From positions 1 to 51,732 of the forward strand of contig WKLE02000782.1 in assembly GCA_014885115.2 (NCBI GenBank): a stretch of DNA of 51,732 bases, read 5' to 3'. The stretch's first letter is position 1, and each line of letters begins with the position of its first letter. The notes under the pieces were generated by a model. That model was not told the DNA's origin. It did not search any database and was given only the letters and a program-made list of their open reading frames with translations. Source of the DNA: Asterionellopsis glacialis. Lineage: Eukaryota > Bacillariophyta > Plagiogrammaphyceae > Rhaphoneidales > Asterionellopsidaceae. Below, one piece after another: positions 24,236 through 36,324 of this stretch. Position numbers and translations under genes: made by a program.

Positions 24236-27023
24236 TTACCTAGCCAAGGCAATTGCACCCACAGTCGCACACCAAATACCAAAAACAAACATTCCCACTT
24301 GATTGTACTCACGTCCTATAATTGGTTCATTTCTTGGCCCTAATGCGTTTCTGCCCGCTTGATGGATTGTTTTTCCTATTGTCACGCCAAATTCTGCCAA
24401 TTTGCTTATAGCTCGATCCTCCATGATTAGTACAACAAGACTTACAACAGCAAAGATAGCTGGTAAGCAAAGATTTTGCAAAAGATCTCCATTTTTAAAC
24501 TTTGCTGTTCCAACTTCCACAGATACGCGTGCCGCACCTAGCATCAGCCAGACATTTAAACTAGACAGATCGGATATGAAACAATCCATACCCAATACGT
24601 AATCACGTTTGAGTATGTTGTAATGTAGACAAAGGCGATAGAGGATTATAGCATCCAAACAGGACCCAATCCCAACCAGGTTGCCCAGGAAACCATACCT
24701 CAAACCAAAAGTAACAACTGGAAATGCACGTCCAGCTCTCATAATCCTGGTGGGAGTGCGATGATAGATGCTGACAAAATTCAAATCCGAACTCCCTACG
24801 ACTGTTAGCACAACAGCTGGGAAAAATACGGATGATAATAAGCAAAGCATCCAAATCAAAATCGCGTTCTTCCCTTCTAATAAATCCATAACTGAAAAGT
24901 ATACTGTCAATAATGATATTGCCACCATATCACGTATCACAGGATGAGGTCGTCCAAAGATATTACGGAAACGATCATGATTATGCCATTCATAGGATGA
25001 CTGTACCTCAACGAAGCAACAACTTATGGCTACAGCACCTAACATTGTGATAGCATAGGCGAGTAATTGGTCCAACAATAGATCAAGCAAATGATCACCA
25101 TTTTTGGCATTTTCAAGTTCAAGCATCTGGTCAAAGGCATTGGCTGCAATCTATACACAAGAAGAAACATATAGGAAGTAAGGATACATGAAACAGGAAG
25201 AGTGTGTTTAGTAAATGACTCTGTCATTAGAGTTGTATTTAACATGGAAAGAACCACTTCTTGAAAGTGCTGCATAACACTTACTCTTATACATAAGATT
25301 GCTGTCGGAAGGAATGTAAAAAAGTTGTGTACCATTGCTTTTGCTTCACGAGATCGTTCAAAGTGTGCCCAAGATGTAGACCTATCCGCAAGATACCTCG
25401 CTGGGATACAAGTTGTCACGTAGGCAAGTTCCAACATATGTAAAAGATGTCCGGGACTTTTGCTACTTTGAACCCTAGCTAGATTTTGATTATGTAATTC
25501 TATCATTTGATTTGAATTGTTGGCCACTTGCTGTAATTGCATCACCATATGTTGCTGTACACGAAGTTGGGTTACCAAACCTCGCACATTATGCAATGAA
25601 CATGTTTCTTCATGCGATTCGAGGTCTTTACGGGGCCCAGTCCATGAACATCCAAAGGAGGAACTATGTTTGTGTTTGTTAAGAATAGCAACAACAAAAT
25701 CAAGGATAATAATATTAGTTTTGATTCCATAAATCGCGTAGCCAAGGACAACATTCAACCGATACAATACACACGATTGTCTGCAGGTGTCTACTACGCT
25801 AACAAGAATACACAGTACTGTACTTACTATCGACATCGCACATTGATAGCAGGACATATTGCCTCATGCGTCTTTAAATCTTGTAGTTTCAATCTTCCCA
25901 AGCCACAAAAGTTACATGATGTAGCTTCAGCAGATTGGATTTGTCTTTGTAAATTACCATCACGAGTAATGTTAGATAATCGTAATGCACACCGACAACA
26001 GGGACATTTTGAATTTTGTTGTCTTCCAACTTGAACGATACATTTGTAACAAAACCGATTCGAACATTGACCACAACTTGCTGGATCCTCCATAATTTCA
26101 TAACATATTGGACAATCAAATTTATTGATCCCATTATCATTACAATCATCATTGGTTGCTTCGGATGCTGCTGCTGTTGATGACGAATCGTGTGTTGACA
26201 TTGTTGGTTGATTTGCAAGTGGTAATGGTTGCGGTAGAAGCGGTGGTACATTTATCATGTTACGATTAGGTTGTGGAAAATGAACATGTCGCATACCAGG
26301 AGGAATGGGTATCGGTCCTGGACCTGCCTGACGTACAAAGTTCATAGCTCTAGGTCGATGATTTCTATTTCTATTTGAATTTGTATGATTAGTTTCATTA
26401 CTCCGATTTGGATCCGCTTGGTTTGTTTCTTGCCGCCTTTCACTATTGTTACTGTTGGTACTATCGGAAGTTCCAGGAGTAGCTGTGTTATTACTGTTGC
26501 TGGGTGTTGTTGCCGTGCGCACCGACTGGTTTATTTGTAAATGAATTCGTCGAACATTATGATTAGATGATGTAGTAGTGCCATCTTCATTGTTGGACTG
26601 TTGATTTGGGACTTGAATTTGTAATGTTTGAAAACCAGGACTTTGATTATTATCAGTACTAGTATTATTGTTCGAAGTCGATTCTGGTTGTTGTTGTTGC
26701 TGCTGCTGTTGTGATGAAGCTACAGAGGACGACGAAGAATTCTGTTGACTTGCGACTGTTCCTGTTGGTGTTGTGACGCCTGGTTGTACATTCCTATTAT
26801 TTACTTGAATACGGAATGTTTGACCATTTGGAAATGGAAGTAATAATTCATTTCCTACCATTCTTGGACTTGGCCAACCATTGGCGTCGCCGCTACCATT
26901 CGGAGTAGGAATGTTCACATTATTATTTGACGATTCATCTCTCGACGAAGAACTACTCTCCGTCAACGGCTCGTTTTGTTCACTACTACTAGATATTGGT
27001 TCAGAGGATTGTTGTTCTACCAT
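24236..27023 (-). CDS. RING + TRAF-type zinc finger + multi-pass membrane protein
   Basis: Three exons on the minus strand, 27023-25828, 25663-25285 and 25150-24236, GT-AG junctions; about 829 residues. Residues 1-300 are a disordered Ser/Asn/Gln/Thr-rich region. A RING-like finger follows (304-344: CPICYEIMEDPASCGQC, RFCYKC, CPCC). The usual His ligand after the third Cys is not evident; CGQC offers Cys instead. Next is a TRAF-type zinc-finger pair (about 370-425) that spans the first splice junction: SCNFCG...HEAICP, then FGCSWTG...LESHEETC. A short Gln-rich coiled-coil-like stretch (about 430-465) leads into a membrane domain of about 6-7 hydrophobic helices filling exon 3. It is probably a membrane-embedded TRAF-like ubiquitin ligase; this fusion is not a family I recognise. 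Confidence 0.85.
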
Positions 27024-28407
27024 GGTCTATCTATCTATTGTTTTTATTATTTTGTTCAGAGGAGTTTGACGAGACACTGCTGCGATGGCAAGAAAGGCAC
27101 GGTCGTGACAAAGTTAAGGTCGTAGTGAACGCTGGGATCGCTCCCCTGCGCGCGCTCCCAAAGATCTGTATATAATTTTTTGCTCCACAATAATTTCTAA
27201 ATATTTATTTTTAACAAAATTGTTGTTTTCCTTCCCAACTTCCTCAGAAGGATCATCCTTACCTTCTGGTAAGAAAACAGATTAGGAACATCCTAACATA
27301 TAACAATTTAGTTGGATTATCGTTCGAAATGCCCCGCCAGGTGATCGGAACACGAAGATGTATTACTATTTTCATTCAAATTTGCAAAATTGGACTTTTT
27401 TTTTATGTAAAATAACATGGCACGACAACAGTACTGGTCTCACAGGGCATTTCAGACTAGAAACAGCTATTTTTAGAAGTATACTGAAGTGTTTGACTAT
27501 TTTTCATTGGTAGAAAAAATGGGTCAGGACAACAAGGATAGGACTCTGATTCAGCATCAGATTTTATTTTTATACCGAGAATAGGTAGAGCCAATATTTC
27601 AATGACTTCCGACAAAACTATTGACTACTAGCTACCATTAGAAATGAAGCATGCAATGATAAAAATCCATAAATACTTGATCTGAAATAGTCTCATAATA
27701 GGAGAATTCCAATTACTATTCCCATTGTTCATTGGTTAAATAAGTATTTTTTATCATGCGACAAGCATATATATCCATTTTAATTATATAACATTAATTA
27801 ATAAATATATATGAAAGAATTATTTGTGACACCTAAAATCTGAGTTTGAAAAAAAATGGCCTCAATGGAAAACATATGGAGCAAAAAGATGTGGCATTCC
27901 TGGCAATATTTTATAAACCATTGAACATCTTATGGCCCAAACCTGCAGGAATGATCTGTTGTGTCTGTGAGATGGCATTTCACTTCACCAATAAAGTGAT
28001 CAGTACCTTTGTTAATACTGTATATAAGTTGCAGGAGGAAAGGATTCAGCAAAAACAATCTGCTTTGTGATGATCAAGAATTAGGTGTTGAAGTTACCTA
28101 AGCCCAGGTGCAATTCAACACAAATCTTCCCAATGCTGACACATGCTTTAGTTGTCCAGCAACACAACAAACTTGCACCTCATTTTGGATGTGTACCAAC
28201 TTATCATTTGGTTCATCAAAACAACTATATTGGCAAGGTGATGTGTTTGTTGACAACAGTCTTTGCTCCATTTGATAACAATTTTTCAAAAGGTGGGATT
28301 GCTTATAAAGTTGACTGCATACAGATTGGTGGGATGGTTCTGGCTAAAAAATATTTGTATTGTCATGTCTACAACAAGGCAGATTATCCCAAATCTGAAA
28401 ACATTTT
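27024..28407. other. Promoter of the RING/TRAF gene grading into degraded repeat
   Basis: The first few hundred bases are the upstream region of the RING/TRAF gene. From about 27.8 kb the sequence is CpG-poor, and the frames 27846-28070 and 28085-28483 (+) look like remnants of a mobile element without a recognisable domain. Confidence 0.4.
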
Positions 28408-28855
28408 TGCAGTAGGCGAGTCGCAATCAACCATAGTATGGACAGACCGTGATGCGATGACGTCACAGACCGGACAGACGTGATGACGTAATGACGTCAT
28501 CATACGGACAGACGAGATGACGTGATGACGTCATCAAGCAGACAGACGCAAACGCGCAGTGACGCACGATGCTATCGCGAACGCTGACGTCACGACGAGA
28601 ACGCTGACGTCACAAACGAAGCGTGCCGAAATCCACTCCGCAGCAGAACATGGTGACGCACCTTACATGGAGCATTCCGATTGGCTGGCTTGGGGAGTTC
28701 GGTTCACATGTTAAAACCGAACTCCGTTGGATCCGAACTCTAAGTAGATCCGCCGTAGGATCCCGTACTGTTTTTGAGTCACGAAGACGAAATCGATGGA
28801 TTGTCGAGTATTTTACTTAAACTCTAAAATAGCTCATAATTTATTCACTCCAATA
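28408..28855 (-). mobile_element. LTR with TGACGTCA array, better-preserved copy
   Basis: Read on the minus strand it begins TATTGGAGTGAATAAATTATGAGC and ends CTACTGCA, about 448 bp. It is homologous to 15143-15555 in inverse orientation. Unlike that copy and its own flanks, it is rich in CpG, suggesting a younger or less mutated insertion. A polypurine-like GAAAAGGAAGTAG lies just outside its start, so it would be the 3' LTR of an element extending rightwards. No coding internal region could be recognised there, so a solo or non-autonomous element is possible. Confidence 0.6.
28458..28612. promoter_or_regulatory. Array of CRE-type TGACGTCA sites in the LTR
   Basis: Five perfect TGACGTCA palindromes at 28458, 28492, 28526, 28585 and 28605, plus TGACGTAA at 28484 and TGACGTGA at 28518. 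Two of the perfect sites and both variants lie in a ~34-bp tandem repeat (GACAGACGxGATGACGT...). TGACGTCA is the classic bZIP/CRE site; TGACGT cores are known as CO2/cAMP-responsive elements in diatom promoters. Confidence 0.75.
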
Positions 28856-29852
28856 AAATCTACTTCCTTTTCCAATAATTTTCCATCACTTTTCAAATTT
28901 GTTGCAGCATAGTGCAATTCTTCTTAGGCATGAAGGTGAGTTATATTGGGAGAATTGGGAGATCCAGAGTAGCTGTGAAATAACTGAAAAAAAATCATAA
29001 GTGGTTGCTGCTAAAGTACAAGAAGGAAGTGTTGTAAGACAAACTGGAGCAACTCAAATCCAAATAATACAACAAACTGGGAAGATTGTTGTTTTGAGAG
29101 GGCAGATGGATAATGTCACCCTTCACCAAGATAAAAAGCTAAAAGAGCTTCAAAATGCAAAGTGGCTGCTTTTAAAATAGTCTCCCAATTCACCTTTGAC
29201 AAATGTATCTGATGCAACAGTGTTTCTTGCAATGGCAAAGAGGGTAACAGAGAATCAAGGACTGTTCAATGGCAGGTGATAACCACAAGGGGAAGATCTT
29301 TAGAAAGAAATTTCTGATGTTTACACTGCATTCCCTGCAGAAACTTTGGCAAGGTCATGCATTTACCATTCTCAGATGGTGAATACTATTTTTCATTTCA
29401 AAGGTGGTGATGAATTTGCTAAGTAGTCAGGTGCACTTAGTTGTGGTGTAAGAAGGGCATATACACAGTTTTATGAAAATGATGATGGTGGGGAAGGAAG
29501 AGCAATTGGGTCACCGGTCAGAGTTGAAATGATTGAGATGGAAGAAGAGGTGGATTTTGGATGGCTGAGATATCCATCCCCTGATGTCTCTAGCTATGAG
29601 CTGGAAGATTATCTTTCATTGGAAGAATTAGATTTTATTGTAGACAATATGGATGTGGAATGTGATGAATTTGAAAAATATTCAACAGTATTGTTACAAC
29701 TTCAGATGCGAGAAGCTGGCAAAGATGATGACAAACATGGCAAAAATGAATGATGTTCTTTTGGAAACGAAAGTGGCAACAATGCTGTACAATTTGTATT
29801 AATTTTAGGTAGTTGTATTATTAATGCTTGATGAGGGAAACACTAGAATATA

Positions 29853-29853
<1 letters not shown>
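28856..29853. other. Degraded element interior, no recognised gene
   Basis: CpG-poor, with many stops in all frames. A 74-residue acidic frame at 29529-29753 (+) has no known domain. It is probably internal mobile-element sequence adjoining the LTR. Confidence 0.35.
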
Positions 29854-29918
<65 letters not shown>

Positions 29919-29919
29919 G
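29854..29919 (+). repeat. (TTG)n microsatellite
   Basis: Twenty-two uninterrupted TTG units, followed by a short TGA/TGATGATG run. An open frame through it encodes only leucines and is not a gene. Confidence 0.97.
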
Positions 29920-31250
29920 ATGATGATGTTGATTGTAGACTTGCTTGCTTGTTCGGTCGGGTTCCGTCAAGTTCTACACAGAAATGAAAGAAATTGTGAG
30001 GAGCCGTACAGTATGTCAGTCATTGGTCCGGCGCGTTCCGTACAATATGTACCAGGCTCTACGGGAGAATCGCAAAGCTAGTAATAACGCCGTGGAAAAT
30101 TATCGCTTAACGGAATAAGTAGCTATCTATTTGTAATATCAAGAGGTCCTCTCTAGTCCTCTAGAGATCTAGGACCTAATTAATAGCTCTACTAGCATTT
30201 TAATTTTTTATATCATTAGAGCATACATGTCGACATGGTCAAACAGTTCCAGGTTTGAAGTTGACAGTCTCTAATATAACTACTTATTACTTGCATGTGT
30301 CTGTAGAAAGACCGACCGTGAGAGGTTGTAGTTGGTCTCTCATGCAGAGCGCCACTCAAAGGTCCTCTTGTTTTTTTAGACTACCTACAGTAGTTGCTAC
30401 AGTTAACAGGTGCGCCACACGCCCTGCATTTAAACGACAAAGACAGAGATTTTTGAAAAGTAATCATAAAATGAAACTCAAGGACATTTTCGAAGGCAGA
30501 ATTTTTAGTTTGATTCACTTCTTTTCTATGGATATATTGGATATTGAGCGTTTGTGTTCTTTTGTAAAAACTAATATCAATTTAGTAGCATCTAGTCCAT
30601 ATATTATGCTATGTATGCACTGCCCGTTGTTTCTGTAGTCTAAAGTGAGCTCATAATTCGTCTTGCTCACATTATGACCATGATCAAGAAAAATTCAAAC
30701 AGTCATCAGAAATAGAGACTCTAAAAGAAAAAAATAATTGAAATTTTGAGAACGAATAATTGAACAGACTATTTTGATTTTCATTTGTTCTTCCCATCAC
30801 ATTATTATCTCCTCCATAACTCTAGCCCCTACGCGGTCCCGGACGCCCTCCTCTAGTGACTATATTGGAGGCAAAAAGTGTATCGTTTTTAAACAAGATT
30901 CTCCAATTAATGTAGCTCTTTCAGTGACAGAGGAATCAAAGTTTTTCTAGATTTCTAATCGACTCGAGGTTCGTAATTTGAACGAAACTGTCCACACGAG
31001 AAAGATTTTCTCAGACCAAGGGTAAGAGAATGACGATGAATACATTTTTGGAAACTGGTATACACGTATATACGAACATTACAAAACTGCAACTAAAAGA
31101 TAAGTTTCAAAACCAATGATGGTGAATTTTCTCTTCTGACACCAACACTATCTTAAAATACGATCAAACTAATGCGTATCACTTCAAACCAAAAAAAGTA
31201 TATAGCACCATCGCTGTATCACTTTCACGTTTTTCTTTTTAAAATTTCGA
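29920..31250. other. Intergenic
   Basis: It contains a CTAG-rich palindromic patch at about 30140-30185 (GGTCCTCTCTAGTCCTC, GATCTAGGACC). The frame 30255-30638 (+) has no domain. No gene is called. Confidence 0.4.
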
Positions 31251-31766
31251 TCAATCATCTTTGCCAGGTGCCCATTCCAAGGCTTTGTTCAAATTATATG
31301 CTGCAGCACCTGCACCAAGAGCAGCTACAAGACCAGCTGGCATGAATTTACCAGTTTTCATAAATCGAAATCCCATTCCTAAAGCCATCACACTAGATGT
31401 TCCTGCTGCTAAAGCATGACCCTCATATTGAGAATCACCTGAAATCATTACACCAGATCCGATTAGTAATCCACCAAATGTCAATCCAGCGATTAAAGAA
31501 GGTTTAGATCCTTTTCTAAAAAAGTGAAAAGAAGAAGAAGAAAAGAATGAAAACAACAAAACAGAAGATATGTTTTGTCAAGAATGGATTAAAAAAATCA
31601 AAAACATTTTCATGCAACGGAATGTCGAAACCAAGATATCTCCTTCTTACAATACGCTACATACAACTCAAGACAATTCTTCTTACTTGAAGTAGCCCAT
31701 AGCACCACCTAAAGCTACCAGCCCACCAAGGCTGAAATTCATATGTGCTGAACCTGGAGGAGCCAT
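31251..31766 (-). CDS. TMEM14-family small membrane protein
   Basis: Two exons on the minus strand, 31766-31687 and 31515-31251, with a 171-bp intron splitting one Lys codon; 114 residues, the usual TMEM14 length. It has the family's glycine-rich helices: SLGGLVALGGAMGYFK, then GSKPSLIAGLTFGGLL, a third helix around GTSSVMALGMGFRF, and a last GLVAALGAGAAAYNLNKALEW. A repeated xMGxxFxKTGKFMPAG turn joins helices 3 and 4. In animals TMEM14C is mitochondrial; plant relatives (FAX) export fatty acids. No presequence is visible here, so the compartment and cargo are unknown. Confidence 0.88.
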
Positions 31767-34400
31767 GTTGTCTTTATCGTCTGTCCTTTAAAGAAGAAAA
31801 AGCTATCAACTAACGGGTAAGGGAAAATGAGTTGGATTTGCTATGGAACGCGTGTTGTTGCTTAGGTGCTCTTGGAGTCAGAGGTTTTGATCGTCAACAG
31901 TGCGACTGAGCCATTTAGTATCGTTCACTCATCATGTGCGAAGCTGAGAACCAAATCATGTCCTAGAATCTTTCAGGCGGTCCCAGTGATGAGAGGGGTC
32001 TCTCTCTCTTTAGCGATATCTTTCAAAAAGAGTTCGAAAATCGCCTTTTGTGTCTGTACGAGCAACGAGCAACGAGCAACACCTCTAGCTAGAGGGAGCA
32101 ATTTTTAAGATGGACAAGTCAGAAAATCACCGAAAGTGCCGAAAGTGCTATTAACCCTTTCTTTAACCACCATTTTTCAAATACGCCTATACTCGCATTT
32201 GAGTTGCACATTTCACGCACTCTCATTCGTCCTGGACATTTTTCATTCACTCATTGTCTCATTTCAAGTTAATTGATTGGTGGAGGATGATTTTAATCTC
32301 AAACACCAATAGAAACGTATTTGAGATTTTTTTCATTTTTTATCAAATCATTTGCACAATCTCTGTGGTCAACTTGCAGGCTCTCAAACCATCACCAATC
32401 AATAGAGCATTGAAAATTGGGTCTGACTCATATCTGACACAAATTTCTTTTTGGGTTTACCTATTACTACAACCGTACGTCTGACGTCCTTCTGGGAATT
32501 ACCCCTTGCCAACTAAGGATAACAGTTGAACAAAATATATACATATTCATATTAGAGACAAACATACTACACAAACAGGGATACAGAAAATTTGGAGGGA
32601 TGATTCCCAGAGACCCCTACTCACAGCACCATTTTTTCCTGAATTAGGATTTCTTCCAATTTGGGGCAACAATTTGCCACAAACATAACATGGCATTTTG
32701 ACCTCACCATGGTGCCTGCCTCCAAACTTAACCTCCCCCCTGTACTGTCTTCATTTCCACATTCCCTTGGCTACAAGACCAAGAAGCACTCTCACAAGAA
32801 GTAGAAAGAGAAATGAAGTGACTATTTCCCCAAAAATCAGGTTGCCATAGTAAACTTGAAAAAAAACTAGCTGCTACTGTACAATCATCCAAGCCAACCA
32901 AGAATAGCAAACACAAACTCCACCCTTTGACTATTAAGCCATCCACTTCTATCAAGAAATCACATCAAACTAAGTCTACTTTGCAATATCAGTTACTAAA
33001 ACCATTACAACTTAATATAGGAAAGTTTAATAGCAAGCAAAAACCAATAAATCTGTTATTGTCACTAAAGCATCAATTATTTCTTGGCTTTAAGACAAGT
33101 ACCCTTTTGTCAGCAAGGAACCGGACATACAGATCAAACACGTAGTCAATACAAACTTTATTTCTGCCTGGCAATGTTATAGTTACAAACAATACAACAG
33201 CTGACTCAGTATCCACTATCACCCAAGATCCACAGCAGTCACCCGCACAGCAACTGCCGGTATTGCTTTCATTATAACCCATCAAATCTCAGCCACCCAC
33301 CACCAATTCATTGTTATTTGTTGCTTCTACAAATACTATGTTATATTTTAGAGGATGTCCTATTTTCTTCTATTGGTGACTATTTATTATTAGCTGTTGC
33401 TTTTGATCATCCCAGTTTTATAACATACTCATCCATTTACAAAGACTTACCTTCTAATCTAATCTATGAATTGGCTGATTGCCAATTCATTCAGATGAAC
33501 TGCACTGTCACTTTTAATACTTATCGTGATTGACTCATGATCAACCCTAATGCCAAGAAAACCAGCAATATAAGTTTCAAAGAAATGGTGCATTATCTTC
33601 ATTTACAAAAGTAACCTCCCAGATTTTTGTGGATACCTGACAAGGTAACTGGTCAACCATTGTTCTACTGAACAAGCATGGATTAATTACCCTTGTTGAC
33701 CAAGCCATTCCATCACCAGTGGGTATGCCTCCCTTTGAATTAGTTGAACTACCTACCATCAAGTGTTACTGGAAAGACGTCATCAATAGAACATGCTGCA
33801 GACAAAATTTTGTTTTGACCAGATATGAATAAGTCCACAACTATTGGCTTCATTCCCTCTATTATTATTTTTGGGAACATTTTTTTAGAGTTGCCTAAAC
33901 AAAAGTCGCATAATAGATACGATTGTGCCATTGTTTTGATTGGCAGAACTGTTAATTTTGTGCTCTTGATCAGCACCAAGAGACAGCAGTGGCGTTATGC
34001 ACCATGTAATACCACCTTGGGACAGTGCAAATGAATCATGTATCATTGATTTGCTGGTGCCAGTGGGTTGGCAGAGGAAAATGGGTGCAGGTGCGATGCT
34101 ACTGTTCTTGTTTGTCATCTTAAAAAGATGTACACCAACATCAAGTTACCACAAAAATGGTGCGAGGGAGAAAGTGCTCTCCATGGATTCTTTAAAGATT
34201 TTGTGTGGAACAATGTCAGGATGTGTTTGTATAGTATCATGTGACCAATACGCAGTGGAGTTGTCTATCAGTTCAGAATTGGAAGGTGTCACCATGGTCA
34301 AATCGACGGGGTCATCAAAACGCTGTGTTATGTTCGTGGCGAATTGTTGGCCAACCAAAATCGGAAGAGATCCCAATTCAGGAAAAAATGGTGCTGTGTT
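31767..34400. other. Intergenic with degraded, CpG-poor repeat DNA
   Basis: 31.8-32.5 kb looks like ordinary promoter/intergenic DNA. From about 32.5 to 34.2 kb CpG is scarce and frames are repeatedly broken by stops; fragments such as 32927-33145 (+) and 33885-34118 (-) suggest a dead mobile element that I cannot classify. Confidence 0.4.
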
Positions 34401-34553
34401 AGGGGCCTCCTGGGATCCTTGATTTCTCTTCCCTATCCCTATTTTTACTTAGCGATTTGACATTTATAAATTATTTCTGGTCGTATGATATATAAATGTC
34501 CAAATTGTCCATTCATTAGGGTGAGAGATCAAGGATCCACTCAAGAGGCCCCT
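34401..34553. mobile_element. Fold-back (MITE-like) palindromic element
   Basis: The ends AGGGGCCTC...GATCCTTGATTTCTC (34401-34428) and GAGATCAAGGATCC...GAGGCCCCT (34525-34553) are inverted copies. Inside, TTGACATTTATA and TATAAATGTCCAA continue the symmetry, so most of the 153 bp can fold into a hairpin. No target-site duplication is obvious. Confidence 0.55.
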
Positions 34554-34818
34554 GCTCAGGGGTGAACCTGGTACATTACCAGGTACCCGGTAAGAAACTA
34601 CCGTACGTGAGATTCCGTAGTACACTCATTTATTTGGACTCCAGTAAGTGCCAGGTTATATATTTTGGATACGATCCTGCCAAAACGAACCATGCTAGAG
34701 CATATGGCCACAACATAGATAAATCCTTTCTTGACAACCCAGTCTACTCTGTATTGAGTGTAGCCCTTAGTCGACAGACAAGTGCCATACGAAGGATCAA
34801 TTAGGTCGACACAGCAAC

Positions 34819-36324
34819 ATGACCGATTTTCTATCAGTAGTGTTTAGTTCTTTCCCTCCAATAATTGCTCCTTTAGCATTCTTTTTGGTTCTTTTTCGAC
34901 TGTTACCAACACCATCTTCTCTTCAATCTGACCGGAAGGCTTCTTTACGCCGTATCGTTGTTCTGACCAGTTGGACTTTACTTACTTTCTTTGTGGTAAC
35001 ATTTATTGATGAATTGTACAATGATTCAAACCTACGCATTTCTCGCAATTCGGAGCCTTCTTTTTCTTCGGAGCATATGTCTCGGCCTGTCTTGCCACCA
35101 ACAGTTTCATCAAAATACGATGAGATCCGATCAACATTAGTAGAACAGCAGCAACAATACAGAAAACCGAAAACGGCGGAAACATCTGCCAAAAGATGGG
35201 CTTTAGTGACAGGGGCTTCTAGTGGGATTGGACGATCTATTGCTATACAATTTGCTCGTCGAAATATACCACTTATTCTTGTTGCTCGTGATCGCCGTGA
35301 TCGTGTGGGTAAAAGCAATTTGGACCAAGTTGCTCAAGATCTTCGCCAATGTTATGGAGTAGACGTTATCATTCTTCGAGGCGATCTGTCTTTACCAGGA
35401 GAGGCACAACGTATTCATACAGCAACTTCATCTGCTGGACTTTTTGTGCCATACCTGATCTTGAATGCTGGTTATGCACCGACTGCATTACATGTCGATC
35501 ATAAAAACATTGGTGATATTGAAAGCTCTATATTTGTAAATGCACAAAGTGCATCAGTGCTGGCTTCATTGTATGGTGCTGAAATGCAAAACTATGTGGC
35601 CAAAACAAGGAGAGAAAATCAATCCACCTCAAATAGGGTCCTAACGACACCTAGGATTCTTTTCGTTTCGAGTATTACTGCCAGTGCACCTGGTTTGCCA
35701 GGAGCGGCGAATTACGGTGCCACGAAAGCATTTATATCATCTCTTGCTAGGGCGCTTATGCTTGAAATGGAACCAATGGGAATAGAAGTGACCCTCCTAA
35801 TTCCTGGTGCGACACGTACAAATTTCGCGAAAACTGGTGGTTTGGAAAAGGCGACTTGCTGGGACATTCCATTCCTCAGTATGGATTCAGATGATGTAGC
35901 GGACAAGGGTGTCGAAGCCATGTTTCGAGGTGCAAAGGAAATTATTGTAAGTGTAACATCATTTTGTACAAAAAGAAAGGTCAAATGTAACTGTGTGTGT
36001 AATTCTTGCATATTGATGCTCAATATTCCTTTTCTTGTTTTGTGCTGTGTATTCATAAAGCCTGGTATTTTAAACATGTTGTACGTCAGAGTGTTTATGC
36101 CTATCTTTCCCACTCGTTTTGCTTTGAGATTTTCTGCATTTTTTTGGGCACCTTGGCCAAATGTTTTTAAGATCGGCCCCTTCAAAACAGATGAGTCATC
36201 AGACGTTTGTACTGAAAAGGAGAAAAATGGATCGATCGAGAAGAATGTGGCCGACCATGAAGAAAAAACATATATCGATTATTCCACTTTACAGAACCGA
36301 GTTGTAACAATCGAATATGCTTAA
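34819..36324 (+). CDS. Membrane-anchored short-chain dehydrogenase/reductase
   Basis: Best model: exons 34819-35946 and 36061-36324, 463 residues. Two hydrophobic segments (about 13-30 and 46-62) precede a classical SDR core: TGASSGIGR (cofactor loop, about 131), LNAGYA, SSITASAPG (catalytic Ser), and YGATK (Tyr at about 299, Lys +4), then IPGATRTNF. The 114-bp intron has donor GTAAGT and acceptor CATAAAG, is a multiple of three and has no in-frame stop, so unspliced RNA would still code through with 38 extra residues. The spliced form joins GAKEII to PGILNMLYV, which reads more naturally. The C-terminus contains a hydrophobic RFSAFFWAPWP region. Probably an ER or other membrane reductase of lipid-like substrates; the specific reaction is not assignable. 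Confidence 0.85.
   Translation: MTDFLSVVFSSFPPIIAPLAFFLVLFRLLPTPSSLQSDRKASLRRIVVLTSWTLLTFFVVTFIDELYNDSNLRISRNSEPSFSSEHMSRPVLPPTVSSKYDEIRSTLVEQQQQYRKPKTAETSAKRWALVTGASSGIGRSIAIQFARRNIPLILVARDRRDRVGKSNLDQVAQDLRQCYGVDVIILRGDLSLPGEAQRIHTATSSAGLFVPYLILNAGYAPTALHVDHKNIGDIESSIFVNAQSASVLASLYGAEMQNYVAKTRRENQSTSNRVLTTPRILFVSSITASAPGLPGAANYGATKAFISSLARALMLEMEPMGIEVTLLIPGATRTNFAKTGGLEKATCWDIPFLSMDSDDVADKGVEAMFRGAKEIIVSVTSFCTKRKVKCNCVCNSCILMLNIPFLVLCCVFIKPGILNMLYVRVFMPIFPTRFALRFSAFFWAPWPNVFKIGPFKTDESSDVCTEKEKNGSIEKNVADHEEKTYIDYSTLQNRVVTIEYA

Noticed and set aside
29854..30081. Open frame starting with a run of about 20 leucines
   Set aside because: It is a translation of the (TTG)n microsatellite.
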